Positions 41,555 to 51,296 are shown, counted from the stretch's first letter. The stretch is 64,000 nt of DNA from an uncultured Clostridia bacterium (GCA_947591315.1 CANQDD010000014.1:1-64000); one strand, 5' to 3'. The notes: generated by a model not told the origin, from the sequence alone. Translations and numbers: made by a program.

Positions 41555-42420
41555 ACGGTATAATAATCGTCGATAAGCCGAAGGGCAAAACGTCGCACGA
41601 CGTGGTGTACGCGGTGCGCCGTCTTACGGGTGTGAAAAAGGTCGGTCACACCGGCACGCTCGACCCCATGGCGACGGGCGTTCTGCCCGTGTGCGTGGGC
41701 AGCGCGACAAAGGCAGCCGATATGCTCACGCTGTCCGACAAAATTTACCGCGCCGAGCTTATACTCGGCAAAACGACCGATACGCAGGACGCGGAGGGTA
41801 CGGTTTTAACGGAGCATGAAGTCAACTGCGGCGCGGACGAAATCAGAAACGCGGTAATGAGCTTTGTCGGCGAAATCGAGCAGATACCGCCTATGTACTC
41901 CGCGGTAAAGCGTAACGGCAAAAAGCTGTACGAGCTTGCAAGGCAGGGCATAGAGGTCGAGCGCGAGCCGAGACGCGTCACAATACACTCGATAGACATT
42001 ATCGACATAAGCGGCAAAAGCGTCACAATGGACGTGCACTGCTCAAAGGGCGTTTACATACGCACGCTTTGCGCCGACATAGGCGAAAGGCTTGGCACGG
42101 GCGCGTACATGAACGCGCTGCGACGCACGAAAACGGGCGCGTTCACAGCCGGGGAAAGCCGCACGCTTGACGAGCTTGCGGAAATGGCTGAAAACGGTGT
42201 GATAGAGAGAGCGCTTATACCCGTGGACAGACTGTTTGACGATCTGCCGCGCATAACGCTCAACGAAAAACAGAAAAAAAGCGTAACGAACGGCGTACGC
42301 ATGACATACAGGGGCGCGGAGAACGAGCGTTACCGCGTCTACGACGAAAACGGGACGTTCCTGTGCGTGTCGAAAATCACGGACGGACGGCTCACGCTCG
42401 AAAAATCATTCTGGAGTTAA
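41551..42420 (+). CDS. truB: tRNA pseudouridine(55) synthase
   Basis: A 289-residue TruB that makes pseudouridine 55 in the T-loop of tRNAs. It begins MNGIIIVDKPKGKTSHDVV; the catalytic Asp lies in VGHTGTLDPMATGVLPVCVG near residue 39. Later family motifs are IEQIPPMYSAVKRNGKKLYE and CSKGVYIRTLCADIGERLG. A C-terminal PUA-like part follows. The ATG overlaps the nrnA stop by 4 bp; longer frames upstream lie in nrnA. ribF follows 20 bp downstream. Confidence 0.95.
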   Translation: MNGIIIVDKPKGKTSHDVVYAVRRLTGVKKVGHTGTLDPMATGVLPVCVGSATKAADMLTLSDKIYRAELILGKTTDTQDAEGTVLTEHEVNCGADEIRNAVMSFVGEIEQIPPMYSAVKRNGKKLYELARQGIEVEREPRRVTIHSIDIIDISGKSVTMDVHCSKGVYIRTLCADIGERLGTGAYMNALRRTKTGAFTAGESRTLDELAEMAENGVIERALIPVDRLFDDLPRITLNEKQKKSVTNGVRMTYRGAENERYRVYDENGTFLCVSKITDGRLTLEKSFWS

Positions 42421-42440
42421 GGGAAAAAGGAGGGGTGACA

Positions 42441-43343
42441 ATGGAGATACTGCGCGATACCGTGCCTTACGACGGCACCGTCGCCGCGCTCGGCAATTTT
42501 GACGGACTTCACGTCGCCCACATGACTATAATACGCAGCGGCATAAAATACGCGGCGGAGCACGGCTTAAAAAGCGGCGTGCTGCTGTTCGACGTGAACA
42601 CGAAGGACTTGACGCAGGGCGGCGTAGAGCTCATAACGCCGATCGAGGCGAAAATAGAGCTTTTGGGGCGCGAAAAGCCCGACTTTGTGTTTATGCGCAG
42701 GTTCGACCAGGAATTTATGCAGCTTTCACCCGATGAGTTCGCGCGGTACCTCGTGGACACGCTTCACGTAAAAGCGGTCTGCTGCGGCTACGATTACAGC
42801 TTCGGCTACAAGGCGTCGGGCGACGCGGAGCTTCTGCGAAGGCTCGGCGAAAAATACGGCTTTGAGGTGCTTGTGACGGACGTTATAAAGCTTGACGGCA
42901 CGGTTGTGTCAAGCACGTACATACGTTCCCTTATCCGCGAGGGCGACATGGAGAGAGCGGAAATGTTTTTGGGTCGCAGGTTCTGCGTTGAGGGCATAGT
43001 CGTGAAGGGCTTGCAGAACGGCACGAAAATGGGCTTCCCGACCGCGAACGTCGCGTACGACAAGCACATGGCGCTGCCGAAGGAAGGCGTGTACGCGGGT
43101 ATCACATACGTGCACGGCAAACGCTTAAAATGCGTCATAAACGTCGGCAAAAACCCGACCTTCGGCGCGCGCAATGTCACGATAGAGAGCCACATACTCG
43201 ACTTTGACGAAAACATCTACGGCGAATACATACGCGTCAGCTTTGCGAAACGGCTGCGCGGCGACATTAAATTTGCGGGCGCTGACGAGCTTGTAAAGCA
43301 GATACAAAAGGATACGGAAATAGTAAGGAACATGGTACTGTAA
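42441..43343 (+). CDS. ribF: Bifunctional riboflavin kinase / FAD synthetase
   Basis: This 300-residue protein makes FMN and FAD. The N-terminal adenylyltransferase domain has VAALGNFDGLHVAHMTII, CCGYDYSFGYKASGD and VSSTYIRSLIREGD (ISSTxIR). The C-terminal kinase domain has MGFPTANVAYDKHMALPKEG (GxPTAN) and NVGKNPTFGARNVTIESHI. ATG 42441 has an AAGGAGG site; an upstream GTG lies inside truB. GNFDGLHVAH departs slightly from the usual GVHLGH, keeping both His residues. Confidence 0.95.
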   Translation: MEILRDTVPYDGTVAALGNFDGLHVAHMTIIRSGIKYAAEHGLKSGVLLFDVNTKDLTQGGVELITPIEAKIELLGREKPDFVFMRRFDQEFMQLSPDEFARYLVDTLHVKAVCCGYDYSFGYKASGDAELLRRLGEKYGFEVLVTDVIKLDGTVVSSTYIRSLIREGDMERAEMFLGRRFCVEGIVVKGLQNGTKMGFPTANVAYDKHMALPKEGVYAGITYVHGKRLKCVINVGKNPTFGARNVTIESHILDFDENIYGEYIRVSFAKRLRGDIKFAGADELVKQIQKDTEIVRNMVL

Positions 43344-43354
43344 GGAGGATAAAC

Positions 43355-44719
43355 ATGAGCTTTTCAACACTGATTTTGGCGGCGGGCATGGGTACGAGAA
43401 TGAAATCGAGCCGCCCGAAGGTAATACACACGGTATGCGGCAAGCCGCTCACGATGTGGGTAATTGACGCGTCAAAGGCGGCGGGCGCGGACAAGGTGTG
43501 CGCCGTTGTCGGACACTGCGCCGACATGGTAAAGGAAACGCTCGGCGGCGCGTGCGAATACGCGCTTCAGGCGGAGCAGAAGGGTACGGGTCACGCCGTA
43601 ATGCAGGCGATGGACTTTATAAAAAGCGCGGACGGTGAGATAGTGATACTGAACGGCGACACACCGCTTGTGACAGCCGGCGCGATAAAGGACGCGGTGG
43701 AATACCACAGAACGAGCGGCAACAAGGCAACCGTCATAACAGCCATACTCCCCGACGCGACCGGCTACGGCAGAATAGTGCGCGGCGCGGACGGCGGCGT
43801 TAAAAAAATCGTCGAGCAGAAGGACGCGACCGACGAGGAAAAGAAGATAAACGAGGTAAACTCCGGCATGTACGTGTTTGACGCGCAGTCGCTCGCGTAC
43901 GCGCTCACAAAGCTCACGCCGAACAACGCGCAGGGCGAGTACTACCTCACCGACACGCTTGAGATCCTCCTCGCGGCGGGCGAGAAGGTCGGCGGGTACG
44001 CCATAGCCGACAACGACGAAATACGCGGCATAAACGACAGAGTGCAGCTTTACGAGGCTGAAAAAATAATGCGCCGCCGCATAAACGAAAAGCACATGCG
44101 CGCCGGCGTGACGATACGCGATATTGACAGCGTTTGCATTGAGGACGGCGTAATGATAGGCGCGGACACCGAGATAGACGGCTGTGTTACGATAAAGAGC
44201 GGCACGGTGATAGGCGGGGGCTGCTACGTAGGCGGCACGACGACCGTTGATAATTCCGAGATATGCGACGGAACGCATATTTTAAGCTCCGTAATCTTGA
44301 ACTCAAAAATAGGCAAAAACACTAACGTCGGACCGTTCGCGTACGTGCGCCCGAACTGCGTCGTCGGCGACAACGTGAAGGTCGGCGATTTTGTCGAGGT
44401 CAAGAATTCGGCCATAGGCGACGGCACAAAAATATCGCACCTCACCTACATCGGCGACAGCGACGTGGGCAAGCGCGTAAACTTCGGCTGCGGCACGGTT
44501 ACATGCAATTACGACGGCAAAAAGAAATTCCGCACAACGATAGGCGACGACTGCTTTATCGGCTGCAATACCAACCTCGTTTCGCCCGTCAGCGTCGGCG
44601 ACGGCGCGTATATCGCCGCCGGTTCGACGATTACCGACGATATCCCCGATAACGCCCTCGCAATAGCAAGACAGCGACAGGTAAATAAAAACACATGGAA
44701 AGATAAACGCGGGGAGTAA
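43355..44719 (+). CDS. glmU: Bifunctional UDP-GlcNAc pyrophosphorylase / glucosamine-1-phosphate acetyltransferase
   Basis: A 454-residue GlmU that makes UDP-GlcNAc for cell wall synthesis. The N-terminal uridylyltransferase has LILAAGMGTRMKSSRPKVIH and GEIVILNGDTPLVT. The C-terminal left-handed beta helix starts near residue 250, with hexapeptide turns and RPNCVVGDNVKVGDFVEVKN, THIGDSDV-like and GCGTVTCNYDGKKKFRTTIG, which hold the catalytic His and acetyl-CoA pocket. An AAGGAGG site is 7 nt before ATG. It follows ribF by 11 bp, and a repeat tract separates it from pth. Confidence 0.95.
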   Translation: MSFSTLILAAGMGTRMKSSRPKVIHTVCGKPLTMWVIDASKAAGADKVCAVVGHCADMVKETLGGACEYALQAEQKGTGHAVMQAMDFIKSADGEIVILNGDTPLVTAGAIKDAVEYHRTSGNKATVITAILPDATGYGRIVRGADGGVKKIVEQKDATDEEKKINEVNSGMYVFDAQSLAYALTKLTPNNAQGEYYLTDTLEILLAAGEKVGGYAIADNDEIRGINDRVQLYEAEKIMRRRINEKHMRAGVTIRDIDSVCIEDGVMIGADTEIDGCVTIKSGTVIGGGCYVGGTTTVDNSEICDGTHILSSVILNSKIGKNTNVGPFAYVRPNCVVGDNVKVGDFVEVKNSAIGDGTKISHLTYIGDSDVGKRVNFGCGTVTCNYDGKKKFRTTIGDDCFIGCNTNLVSPVSVGDGAYIAAGSTITDDIPDNALAIARQRQVNKNTWKDKRGE

Positions 44720-44731
44720 GGAACCGCCCGT

Positions 44732-44927
44732 CAGCCTCTCCTTGAGGAGAGGTGGCATCGCGAAGCGATGACGGAGAGGTGGCAATGAATTTTAGAAAAC
44801 CACCTCTCAGTCGCCTACGGCGACAGCTCCCCTCAAGGGGAGCCTTTCGTAGGGGCGACCCTTGCGGTCGCCCGTCCACGACAACCCGATGTCAACGGTA
44901 TCGTAGGGACGGTCATCGGCCGCCCGC
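44732..44927. repeat. Repeat tract between glmU and pth (D unit, two A units)
   Basis: A full D unit (44732-44846) is nearly identical to those at 18875 and 57812. An A hairpin with GACCCTTGCGGTC follows (44849-44873), then an A variant GGGACGGTCATCGGCCGCCC (44902-44927). A continuous reading frame through this tract falsely extends pth by 72 codons. Confidence 0.88.
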
Positions 44928-44967
44928 CATAGTCACACACAAATCCAAAAAACGAAAGGAACACACC

Positions 44968-45534
44968 ATGTATATCATAGTCGGTCTCGGCAATCCGGGC
45001 GCGCAATACGACATGACGCGCCACAACATCGGTTTCCACACGATAGACTACATCGCCGGCAAGCACAACATAAAAATTAAAAAGCTCAAATTCAAATCCG
45101 TGTACGGCGAAGGCAGCATCGCGGGCGAGAAGGTATACCTTGTAAAGCCGCAGACGTACATGAATCTGAGCGGCGAGAGCGTCGCGGAACTGGCGCGGTT
45201 TTACAAAGTGCCGCCGGAGCGTATAATAGTGATAAACGACGATATTTCTCTCGAAACGGGCAGAATAAGAGTGCGCGCGAAGGGCAGCGCGGGCGGTCAC
45301 AACGGGCTTAAATCCATAATCTATCTGCTCGGCAGCGACGAATTCCCGCGCGTCAAAATGGGCGTGGGCGCGCCGAAACGCGAGGGCGGCGGCCTTGCAG
45401 ACTATGTGCTCGGACGCTTTGCAAAGGACGAAATACCCGTAATGGAGGACGCTATAATAAGAGCGTGCGGCGCGGTTGAGGAAATCATCAAAAATGGCGT
45501 GGAAAGCGCGATGAACAAGTTTAACGGTAAATAA
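44968..45534 (+). CDS. pth: Peptidyl-tRNA hydrolase
   Basis: A 188-residue Pth that frees stalled peptidyl-tRNA. It begins MYIIVGLGNPGAQYDMTRHN, where the His following the GNPG motif is catalytic. Later motifs are KPQTYMNLSGESV, IVINDDISLETG and AKGSAGGHNGLKSIIYLLGS, all family hallmarks. The ATG at 44968 has GAAAGGA upstream. Its stop is one base before the mfd ATG. Confidence 0.95.
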   Translation: MYIIVGLGNPGAQYDMTRHNIGFHTIDYIAGKHNIKIKKLKFKSVYGEGSIAGEKVYLVKPQTYMNLSGESVAELARFYKVPPERIIVINDDISLETGRIRVRAKGSAGGHNGLKSIIYLLGSDEFPRVKMGVGAPKREGGGLADYVLGRFAKDEIPVMEDAIIRACGAVEEIIKNGVESAMNKFNGK

Positions 45535-45535
45535 T

Positions 45536-48500
45536 ATGAAATTTTCCGACATTTTATCAGACTACAAGCCTTACATCGGCATAAAAGAGAATATCGACAA
45601 AGGCGCGGTATCGGTCGCGGGCATTGCGGAGTCGGCGCAGGGACAGCTTATCTGCTCCCTCACCGGTGACCTTGGTGTTTCCGCGCTCGTTATATGCTAC
45701 ACCGACACCGAGGCGCGGAAAATGTATTCCGACCTCCAGCTTTACACCGACAGCGCGCTGTACTTCCCGTCGAAGGAATACGTGTTCTACAACATTGAAA
45801 CGTCCGGCAGACAAAACGAGCACGCGCGTATAAGCGTGCTGCGCAGACTTGTCTCCGAAAAAGGCTATGTCGTTGTGACGAGCCTTGACGCAGTGCTTCA
45901 ATTTACGGCGGATAAAGAGGAATTTAAAGACCTCTGCGTGACATTCGAGGCAGGGAAGCGATTTGATTTGGACGCTCTTTCGGAGCGTCTTGTTATAATG
46001 GGCTACACGCGAGAGGACGCGGTCGAGGGCGTCGGTCAGTTCGCCGTGCGCGGCGGCATACTCGACGTGTTCCCGCCCGGCTGCGACAACCCGTACCGCG
46101 TTGAATTTTTCGACGACGAAACCGACTCCGTGAGGGAGTTTGACGTGTACACGCAGCGCTCGCTCGATAAGGTGGACAGCGCGACGGTGTCGCCGGTGGG
46201 CGAGATAACGCTGACCGACGAAAAACGCGCCGCGCTTATTTTGGAGCTTGAAAAACGCGTAAAAAGCGCGAAGCGCAAAAAGAGCGACGAGAGCGTTTTC
46301 ATCGAAACGACGAACGCCGACATCGAGAGCCTGAACGAAACGCGCTACTTCCCGTCGCTCGACAAGTACGTGTCGCTCGTGTACGACAAGATACCGTCCG
46401 TCGCGGACTATTTCACGACCGACGACCTCGTGTTCATAATAGACCCCAAGCGCATATGCGAGCGCGGCGCGAGCTTTGAGCGCGACATGGCGGAGCGCGT
46501 AACAGACCTTAAAGACAAGAACATTTTGTCCTCGGCAAAGGACGCGTTCTGCCGCTCATATAAAGATATTGTGACGGAACTGTCGGGAAAACGGCTCGCC
46601 GCGCTTGACGTGCTGTCGCACTCAACGTGTGACTTTAAGTACAAGCACCTCGAAACATTCGTGACGAAAACGACCGTCTCGTTCCACGGCAAAATAGAAT
46701 ACCTCTACGACGACCTAAAAAAATGGCAGGAGCAGAGCTACACCGTCGTAATTCTCGCGGCTTCGCGCGGACGCGGCGAGAACCTCGCGGGCGTGTTGAA
46801 GGACAGGGGCATACGCGCGAAATTCGCGTACGAAAAAAGCTCCGACGTGAAATTTTACCGCGGCGACACCGTTATAATGCGCGGCGACATGAGCAAGGGC
46901 TTTGAGTACCCCGAGCTTAAATTTGTGCTTGTAAGCGACCGTGAAATTTTCGAGACGCAAAAGAGCCGCACGCGCCGCAAAATTGACAACACGAACCGCA
47001 TAAAGAACTACACCGACATAAGCGCGGGCGACTACGTTGTACACCGCACCCACGGTATAGGCAAATACGTCGGCACGCAGAGGATAACGGTCGGCGGCGT
47101 GACGAAGGACTACCTTAAAATACAGTACAAGGGCACGGACACCTTATATATACCGATAGACCAGCTCAACATGCTCTACAAGTACGTCGGCAGCGAGGGC
47201 AAGCACCTCACGCTGAGCCGTCTCGGCGGCAGCGACTGGAGCAAGACGAAGCAGCGCGTAAAGCAGTCAACGGCGGAGCTTGCGAAAAAGCTCGTCGCGC
47301 TCTACGCCGAGCGTGAAAGAGCGAAAGGCTTCGCGTTCAGCGCGGACACACCGTGGCAGCGCGACTTTGAGGACACCTTCGAGTACACGGAGACCGAGGA
47401 TCAGCTCCGCTCGATTGAAGAGGTAAAAGCCGACATGGAAAGCACGAAGCCGATGGACAGACTGCTCTGCGGCGACGTGGGCTTCGGCAAAACCGAGGTG
47501 GCGCTGCGCGCCGCGTTCAAAGCCGTGAGCGACTCGAAACAGGCGGCGTACCTCTGCCCGACGACCATACTCGCGATGCAGCATTACGAGACATTCTTAA
47601 AGCGCATGGAAAACTTCCCGATAAAGGTCGAAATGCTGTCGCGCTTCCGCACACAGGCGGAGCAAAAGCGCATACTAAAACAGCTTAAAACGGGCGAGAT
47701 AGACATTATAATCGGCACTCACCGCATACTGTCGAAGGATTTGGAATTTAAGGATTTGGGACTTTTAATCATAGACGAGGAACAGCGTTTCGGAGTTGAG
47801 CATAAGGAGCGGCTCAAGGAGCTTAAAAAGAATATCGACGTGCTCACCATGACAGCCACACCGATACCGCGCACGCTGCACATGGCGATGACGGGCGTGC
47901 GCGACATGAGCGTACTCACCGAGCCGCCCGAGAACCGTTACCCCGTACAGACGTACGTCCTTGAGGACAACCCCGCCGTAATAACGGACGCGATACGCAA
48001 CGAGCTTTCGCGCGGCGGACAGGTATTTTACCTCTACAACCGCGTACAAGGCATACACCGCCGAGCCGAGTGGATACAGTCGCAGTTTTCCGACATAAAG
48101 GTAGCCGTCGCTCACGGCAAGATGAAGGAGGACAGCCTTGAGGATATAATGTACGACATGGTAAACGGCAAAACGGACGTGCTCGTCTGCACGACGATTA
48201 TAGAGACGGGTCTCGACATACCGAACGCGAACACGATAATAATAGAAAACGCCGACAAAATGGGACTTGCCCAGCTTTATCAGCTGCGCGGACGTGTCGG
48301 ACGCTCAAACCGCGCGGCGTACGCGTACCTCACGTACCGCCGCGATATGATACTTTCCGAGGTCGCGTCAAAGCGTCTGCGCGCCGTGAAGGAGTTTACG
48401 GAGTTCGGCTCCGGCTTTAAGATAGCGATGCGCGACCTTGAAATACGCGGCGCAGGCAACATTTTGGGCGCGGAGCAGCACGGTCACATGGACGCGGTCG

Positions 48501-49027
48501 GCTACGACATGTACTGCCGTATTTTAAAGGAGAGCGTGGACGAGGCGCGCGGCGTAAAGACCGAGGAAAAGCGCGAGGTATCGGTCGACGTGAGCGTCAG
48601 CGCGTACCTTCCCGAGGAATATATAACGAACCACAACCAGCGCATTGAAATATACAAAAAAATCGCCGCGATAGAGAGCGAGGACGACCGTTACGAGATT
48701 GAGGACGAGCTTATCGACCGCTTCGGCGACATACCCGCGCCGGTGATGAACATTATTGCGGTCGCGTCGCTCAAAATTCCGGCGAAGGAATGCGGCGTGT
48801 ACGAGATAAACCAGACCGCTGACTCCGTAATGCTGAAATTCGAGCCGGAGTACGTGGACGCGCGGCTCGTAATGGGACTTGACGGCATGTTTAAGGGACG
48901 CATAAAGCTCTACTCCGGCGACAGTCCCGTGATAGGCTACGCGCTCAAAGGCGAGCACAAGCAGATTTTGAATATTGTAAACAATTTATTAACTGCTATA
49001 AAAGAATTGCAAAATGCGGAAAAGTAG
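45536..49027 (+). CDS. mfd: Transcription-repair coupling factor Mfd
   Basis: This 1,163-residue DNA translocase removes stalled RNA polymerase and recruits UvrA. The UvrB-homologous N-terminal part, the CarD-like polymerase-interaction domain (DYVVHRTHGIGKYVG, near residue 500) and the superfamily 2 motor are present. Motor motifs are RLLCGDVGFGKTEVALRA (Walker A), LLIIDEEQRFGVEHKE (DEEQ) and TMTATPIPRTLHMAMTG. QLRGRVGRSNRAAYAYL belongs to the second lobe. A TRCF C-terminal domain follows. It starts right after the pth stop and carries the promoter of the next gene in its 3' end. Confidence 0.96.
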   Translation: MKFSDILSDYKPYIGIKENIDKGAVSVAGIAESAQGQLICSLTGDLGVSALVICYTDTEARKMYSDLQLYTDSALYFPSKEYVFYNIETSGRQNEHARISVLRRLVSEKGYVVVTSLDAVLQFTADKEEFKDLCVTFEAGKRFDLDALSERLVIMGYTREDAVEGVGQFAVRGGILDVFPPGCDNPYRVEFFDDETDSVREFDVYTQRSLDKVDSATVSPVGEITLTDEKRAALILELEKRVKSAKRKKSDESVFIETTNADIESLNETRYFPSLDKYVSLVYDKIPSVADYFTTDDLVFIIDPKRICERGASFERDMAERVTDLKDKNILSSAKDAFCRSYKDIVTELSGKRLAALDVLSHSTCDFKYKHLETFVTKTTVSFHGKIEYLYDDLKKWQEQSYTVVILAASRGRGENLAGVLKDRGIRAKFAYEKSSDVKFYRGDTVIMRGDMSKGFEYPELKFVLVSDREIFETQKSRTRRKIDNTNRIKNYTDISAGDYVVHRTHGIGKYVGTQRITVGGVTKDYLKIQYKGTDTLYIPIDQLNMLYKYVGSEGKHLTLSRLGGSDWSKTKQRVKQSTAELAKKLVALYAERERAKGFAFSADTPWQRDFEDTFEYTETEDQLRSIEEVKADMESTKPMDRLLCGDVGFGKTEVALRAAFKAVSDSKQAAYLCPTTILAMQHYETFLKRMENFPIKVEMLSRFRTQAEQKRILKQLKTGEIDIIIGTHRILSKDLEFKDLGLLIIDEEQRFGVEHKERLKELKKNIDVLTMTATPIPRTLHMAMTGVRDMSVLTEPPENRYPVQTYVLEDNPAVITDAIRNELSRGGQVFYLYNRVQGIHRRAEWIQSQFSDIKVAVAHGKMKEDSLEDIMYDMVNGKTDVLVCTTIIETGLDIPNANTIIIENADKMGLAQLYQLRGRVGRSNRAAYAYLTYRRDMILSEVASKRLRAVKEFTEFGSGFKIAMRDLEIRGAGNILGAEQHGHMDAVGYDMYCRILKESVDEARGVKTEEKREVSVDVSVSAYLPEEYITNHNQRIEIYKKIAAIESEDDRYEIEDELIDRFGDIPAPVMNIIAVASLKIPAKECGVYEINQTADSVMLKFEPEYVDARLVMGLDGMFKGRIKLYSGDSPVIGYALKGEHKQILNIVNNLLTAIKELQNAEK

Positions 49028-49035
49028 TGTATAAT
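49007..49035 (+). promoter_or_regulatory. Promoter of the PrsA-like lipoprotein gene
   Basis: TTGCAA (49007-49012) and TATAAT (49030-49035) with 17-bp spacing; the -35 box lies within the last codons of mfd. Confidence 0.75.
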
Positions 49036-49071
49036 ACCCATATAAAAATTCAAATGTAAGGAGAAATGAAA

Positions 49072-50067
49072 ATGAAATTTACGAAAACGGCTGCGGCTGT
49101 GATTGCGGGCGCGCTTCTTTTGACAGGCTGCGGAGCGAATAACGGCGGCGGCAGTGAGCAAAAAGCGGAGCAGACAGTACCGGCGGACAATGTTGTAATG
49201 ATGGTCGGCAGTGAGAGCGTGAGCGGCGGTATATTCACGCTGTTCTTCAACTCGTACAACGGTCAGCTTAACGACGCTCCGAGAGCGAGAGACATGGCGC
49301 TCGAGGAAGCCGAGATGGGCTTTAAGCGCATCGCCGTTGCGAAGGCTATGGGAATAGAGCTTGACGACGAGGCGCAGAAGAGCATGGAGGACGACAAGAA
49401 TCAAATTAAGGAAAGCTACGGCGACAATTACGAGCCGTTCCTTGAAGATAACGGTCTTACCGAGGCGGACGTTGACACTATAATCAGCATGGGCTACTAC
49501 ACGAGCGCTCTGAAGGATAAGCTTGAATCGAGCGAGCTTACTGACGATCAAAAGCGCGACTACTTCAAGAACCACTATCTGCGCGCAAAGCACGTGCTCA
49601 TCTCCATTGACGACGACACCGACGACGCGGCGGCAAAGGCAAAAGCCGAAGAGGTGCTCGCAAAGGCACAGGCGGGCGAGAACTTTGACGAGCTCGTAAA
49701 GGAGTACGGCGAGGATCCCGGTATGGAGGGAAATCCTGACGGCTACGTGTTCACCGACGGCACGATGGTACAGGAGTTTGAGGACGGCACAAAGTCGATT
49801 CAGCCGGGCGAATTTACACTCGTAAAGACGAGCTACGGCTACCACGTAATACAGCGTCTCGACCTTGAGGAGTCGCCGGACTACTTTGAGGAAGCGTACG
49901 CGAGCGTTAAGGACGATATTGACAGCGTTGCCGAAAACGGACTGTTCGAGGAACAGCTTGAAAAATGGGTTGCGGAGTACAACATCACCGTCACGACAAA
50001 CGACGGGACAGTTGACGCGATCGTAGCCGCTGTAACGGCTGACGCGACTGCCGCGCCCGCGGAATAA
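49072..50067 (+). CDS. PrsA/SurA-like parvulin peptidyl-prolyl isomerase lipoprotein
   Basis: This 331-residue exported foldase has a lipoprotein signal peptide with lipobox LLTGC (lipid Cys at residue 21) followed by a glycine/serine linker. A SurA_N-like helical part precedes a parvulin domain at about 180-270, beginning LRAKHVLISIDDD and including ENFDELVKEYGEDPG and TSYGYHVIQRLD. It likely folds secreted proteins at the outer membrane face. ATG 49072 has AAGGAG 8 nt upstream; ATG 49066 is too close to it. The C-terminus is Ala-rich. Confidence 0.9.
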   Translation: MKFTKTAAAVIAGALLLTGCGANNGGGSEQKAEQTVPADNVVMMVGSESVSGGIFTLFFNSYNGQLNDAPRARDMALEEAEMGFKRIAVAKAMGIELDDEAQKSMEDDKNQIKESYGDNYEPFLEDNGLTEADVDTIISMGYYTSALKDKLESSELTDDQKRDYFKNHYLRAKHVLISIDDDTDDAAAKAKAEEVLAKAQAGENFDELVKEYGEDPGMEGNPDGYVFTDGTMVQEFEDGTKSIQPGEFTLVKTSYGYHVIQRLDLEESPDYFEEAYASVKDDIDSVAENGLFEEQLEKWVAEYNITVTTNDGTVDAIVAAVTADATAAPAE

Positions 50068-50084
50068 TTTCAAATTGCGCACAC

Positions 50085-50112
50085 GCCGCTCCGACAAACG
50101 GGGCGGCTTTTT
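50085..50112 (+). terminator. Terminator of the PrsA-like gene
   Basis: GCCGCTCCG-acaaa-CGGGGCGGC followed by TTTTT, a 9-bp stem with one G-T pair. Confidence 0.88.
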
Positions 50113-50127
50113 GTATGTAAAAAACTA

Positions 50128-50156
50128 TTGACCTTTTATTTAATGTTTATTATAAT
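50128..50156 (+). promoter_or_regulatory. Promoter of the serine acetyltransferase gene
   Basis: TTGACC (50128-50133) and TATAAT (50151-50156) with an AT-rich 17-bp spacer. Confidence 0.82.
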
Positions 50157-50201
50157 AGTAGCATAGTATGTAACGATATGTTTTGTAAGGAAGTGAGCGC
50201 G

Positions 50202-51122
50202 ATGAACGAAAAAACGGAAAAGCTTGTGGACGACATAGTCGCGGGCTATTCGAGCGACGATACGACAAACCGCATTGACGCGGAAAATATGCTTGCGAAG
50301 GATACGCTTATCGAGGTCGTGGAGGAAATACGCAAATTACTTTTCCCCGGCTTTTTTGACGAGAACAGGGCACGGAGCGAGTACATAAAATTCCTTGTCG
50401 GCGAGCGTCTGGAGTTTATACAGTACAACCTCAAAAAGCAGGTCGCAAAGGCTCTGGGCAATATAGAGATGTGCAGCGAGTGCAAAAAATCCACGATAAA
50501 CAAGGAAGCGGACGAGATCGTGCATAAATTCCTTGAGCGTCTCACAAAAATCCGCGAGTACCTGCAGACCGATGTGCGCGCGGCGTACGACGGCGACCCC
50601 GCCGCGTACAGCACGGACGAGATTATTTTCTCATACCCCGGACTTTTCGCGATAACGGTTTACCGCATAGCTCACGAATTATGGGAGCTTAAAGTCCCGA
50701 TGATACCGCGCATAATGACCGAGTACGCGCACAGCCAGACGGGTATCGACATTCACCCCGGCGCGAAGATAGGCAAGTATTTCTTCATTGACCACGGCAC
50801 CGGCATAGTAATAGGCGAAACGACCGAGATAGGCGACAACGTGAAGATTTACCAGGGCGTAACGCTCGGCGCTCTCTCGACGCGCAAGGGGCAGCAGCTT
50901 AAAGGCGTGAAGCGCCACCCGACGATAGGCGATAACGTGACGATATACTCCGGCACGACGATCCTCGGCGGCGAAACGGTGATAGGCAGCGGCGCGACGA
51001 TCGGCGGCAACGCATTTATCGTGAACTCCGTCAGCGAGGGTATGCGCGTCAGCGTCCGCAGTCCCCAGCTCGAATTCACAAACGGCAATCCCACCGACGG
51101 CACATGGGATTGGGTGATATAA
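50202..51122 (+). CDS. epsC: Serine O-acetyltransferase (EpsC type)
   Basis: This 306-residue enzyme makes O-acetylserine from serine and acetyl-CoA, the first step of cysteine synthesis. Its long N-terminal helical domain (about 170 residues) is the EpsC form rather than classic CysE. The C-terminal left-handed helix has ATTGIDIHPGAKIG-like turns, YFFIDHGTGIVIGETTEIGD (catalytic His-Asp) and GVTLGALSTRKGQQLKGVKR. ATG 50202 has AAGGAAG 8 nt upstream. No cysK lies nearby. A B repeat unit follows the stop codon. Confidence 0.92.
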   Translation: MNEKTEKLVDDIVAGYSSDDTTNRIDAENMLAKDTLIEVVEEIRKLLFPGFFDENRARSEYIKFLVGERLEFIQYNLKKQVAKALGNIEMCSECKKSTINKEADEIVHKFLERLTKIREYLQTDVRAAYDGDPAAYSTDEIIFSYPGLFAITVYRIAHELWELKVPMIPRIMTEYAHSQTGIDIHPGAKIGKYFFIDHGTGIVIGETTEIGDNVKIYQGVTLGALSTRKGQQLKGVKRHPTIGDNVTIYSGTTILGGETVIGSGATIGGNAFIVNSVSEGMRVSVRSPQLEFTNGNPTDGTWDWVI

Positions 51123-51135
51123 AAAATATGAGATG

Positions 51136-51215
51136 CGGGACGTCGAGGGCGCCGTCCCCTACACCCGTTATTTGTAAATAGTGCGTCGTAGGGGCTGGCG
51201 CCCTCGACAGCCCGT
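51136..51215. repeat. Intact B repeat unit
   Basis: A complete 80-bp unit: CGGGACGTCGAGGGCGCCG-type arm, CCCGTTATTTGTAAATAG linker, then GTAGGGGCTGGCGCCCTCG-type arm. It is nearly identical to the unit at 56075-56155. Its arms form separate hairpins GGGACG/CGTCCC and GGGCTG/CAGCCC. Confidence 0.9.
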
Positions 51216-51261
51216 CAGATTGGCAAGTTTAGGGGGGTGTATGGAATTGCCAAAAAAATTA

Positions 51262-51290
51262 TTGACAATTCCCCAAAGCAGCAGTATAAT
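51262..51290 (+). promoter_or_regulatory. Consensus promoter of the putative antitoxin RNA
   Basis: TTGACA (51262-51267) and TATAAT (51285-51290) are exactly 17 bp apart. GGAATTG (51243-51249) and CAATTCC (51266-51272) form an inverted repeat across the -35 region. Confidence 0.85.
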
Positions 51291-51296
51291 ATAAAT

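Noticed and set aside
44752-44967. In-frame N-terminal extension of pth by 72 codons
   Set aside because: It translates the D and A repeat units; the normal Pth N-terminus begins at ATG 44968 with its own ribosome site.
48937-50097. Long minus-strand frame of 386 codons opposite the PrsA-like gene
   Set aside because: It is a shadow of the GC-rich plus-strand gene, with low-complexity Val/Arg/Leu content and no ribosome site. Similar shadows lie opposite infB, glmU, gltX and others.
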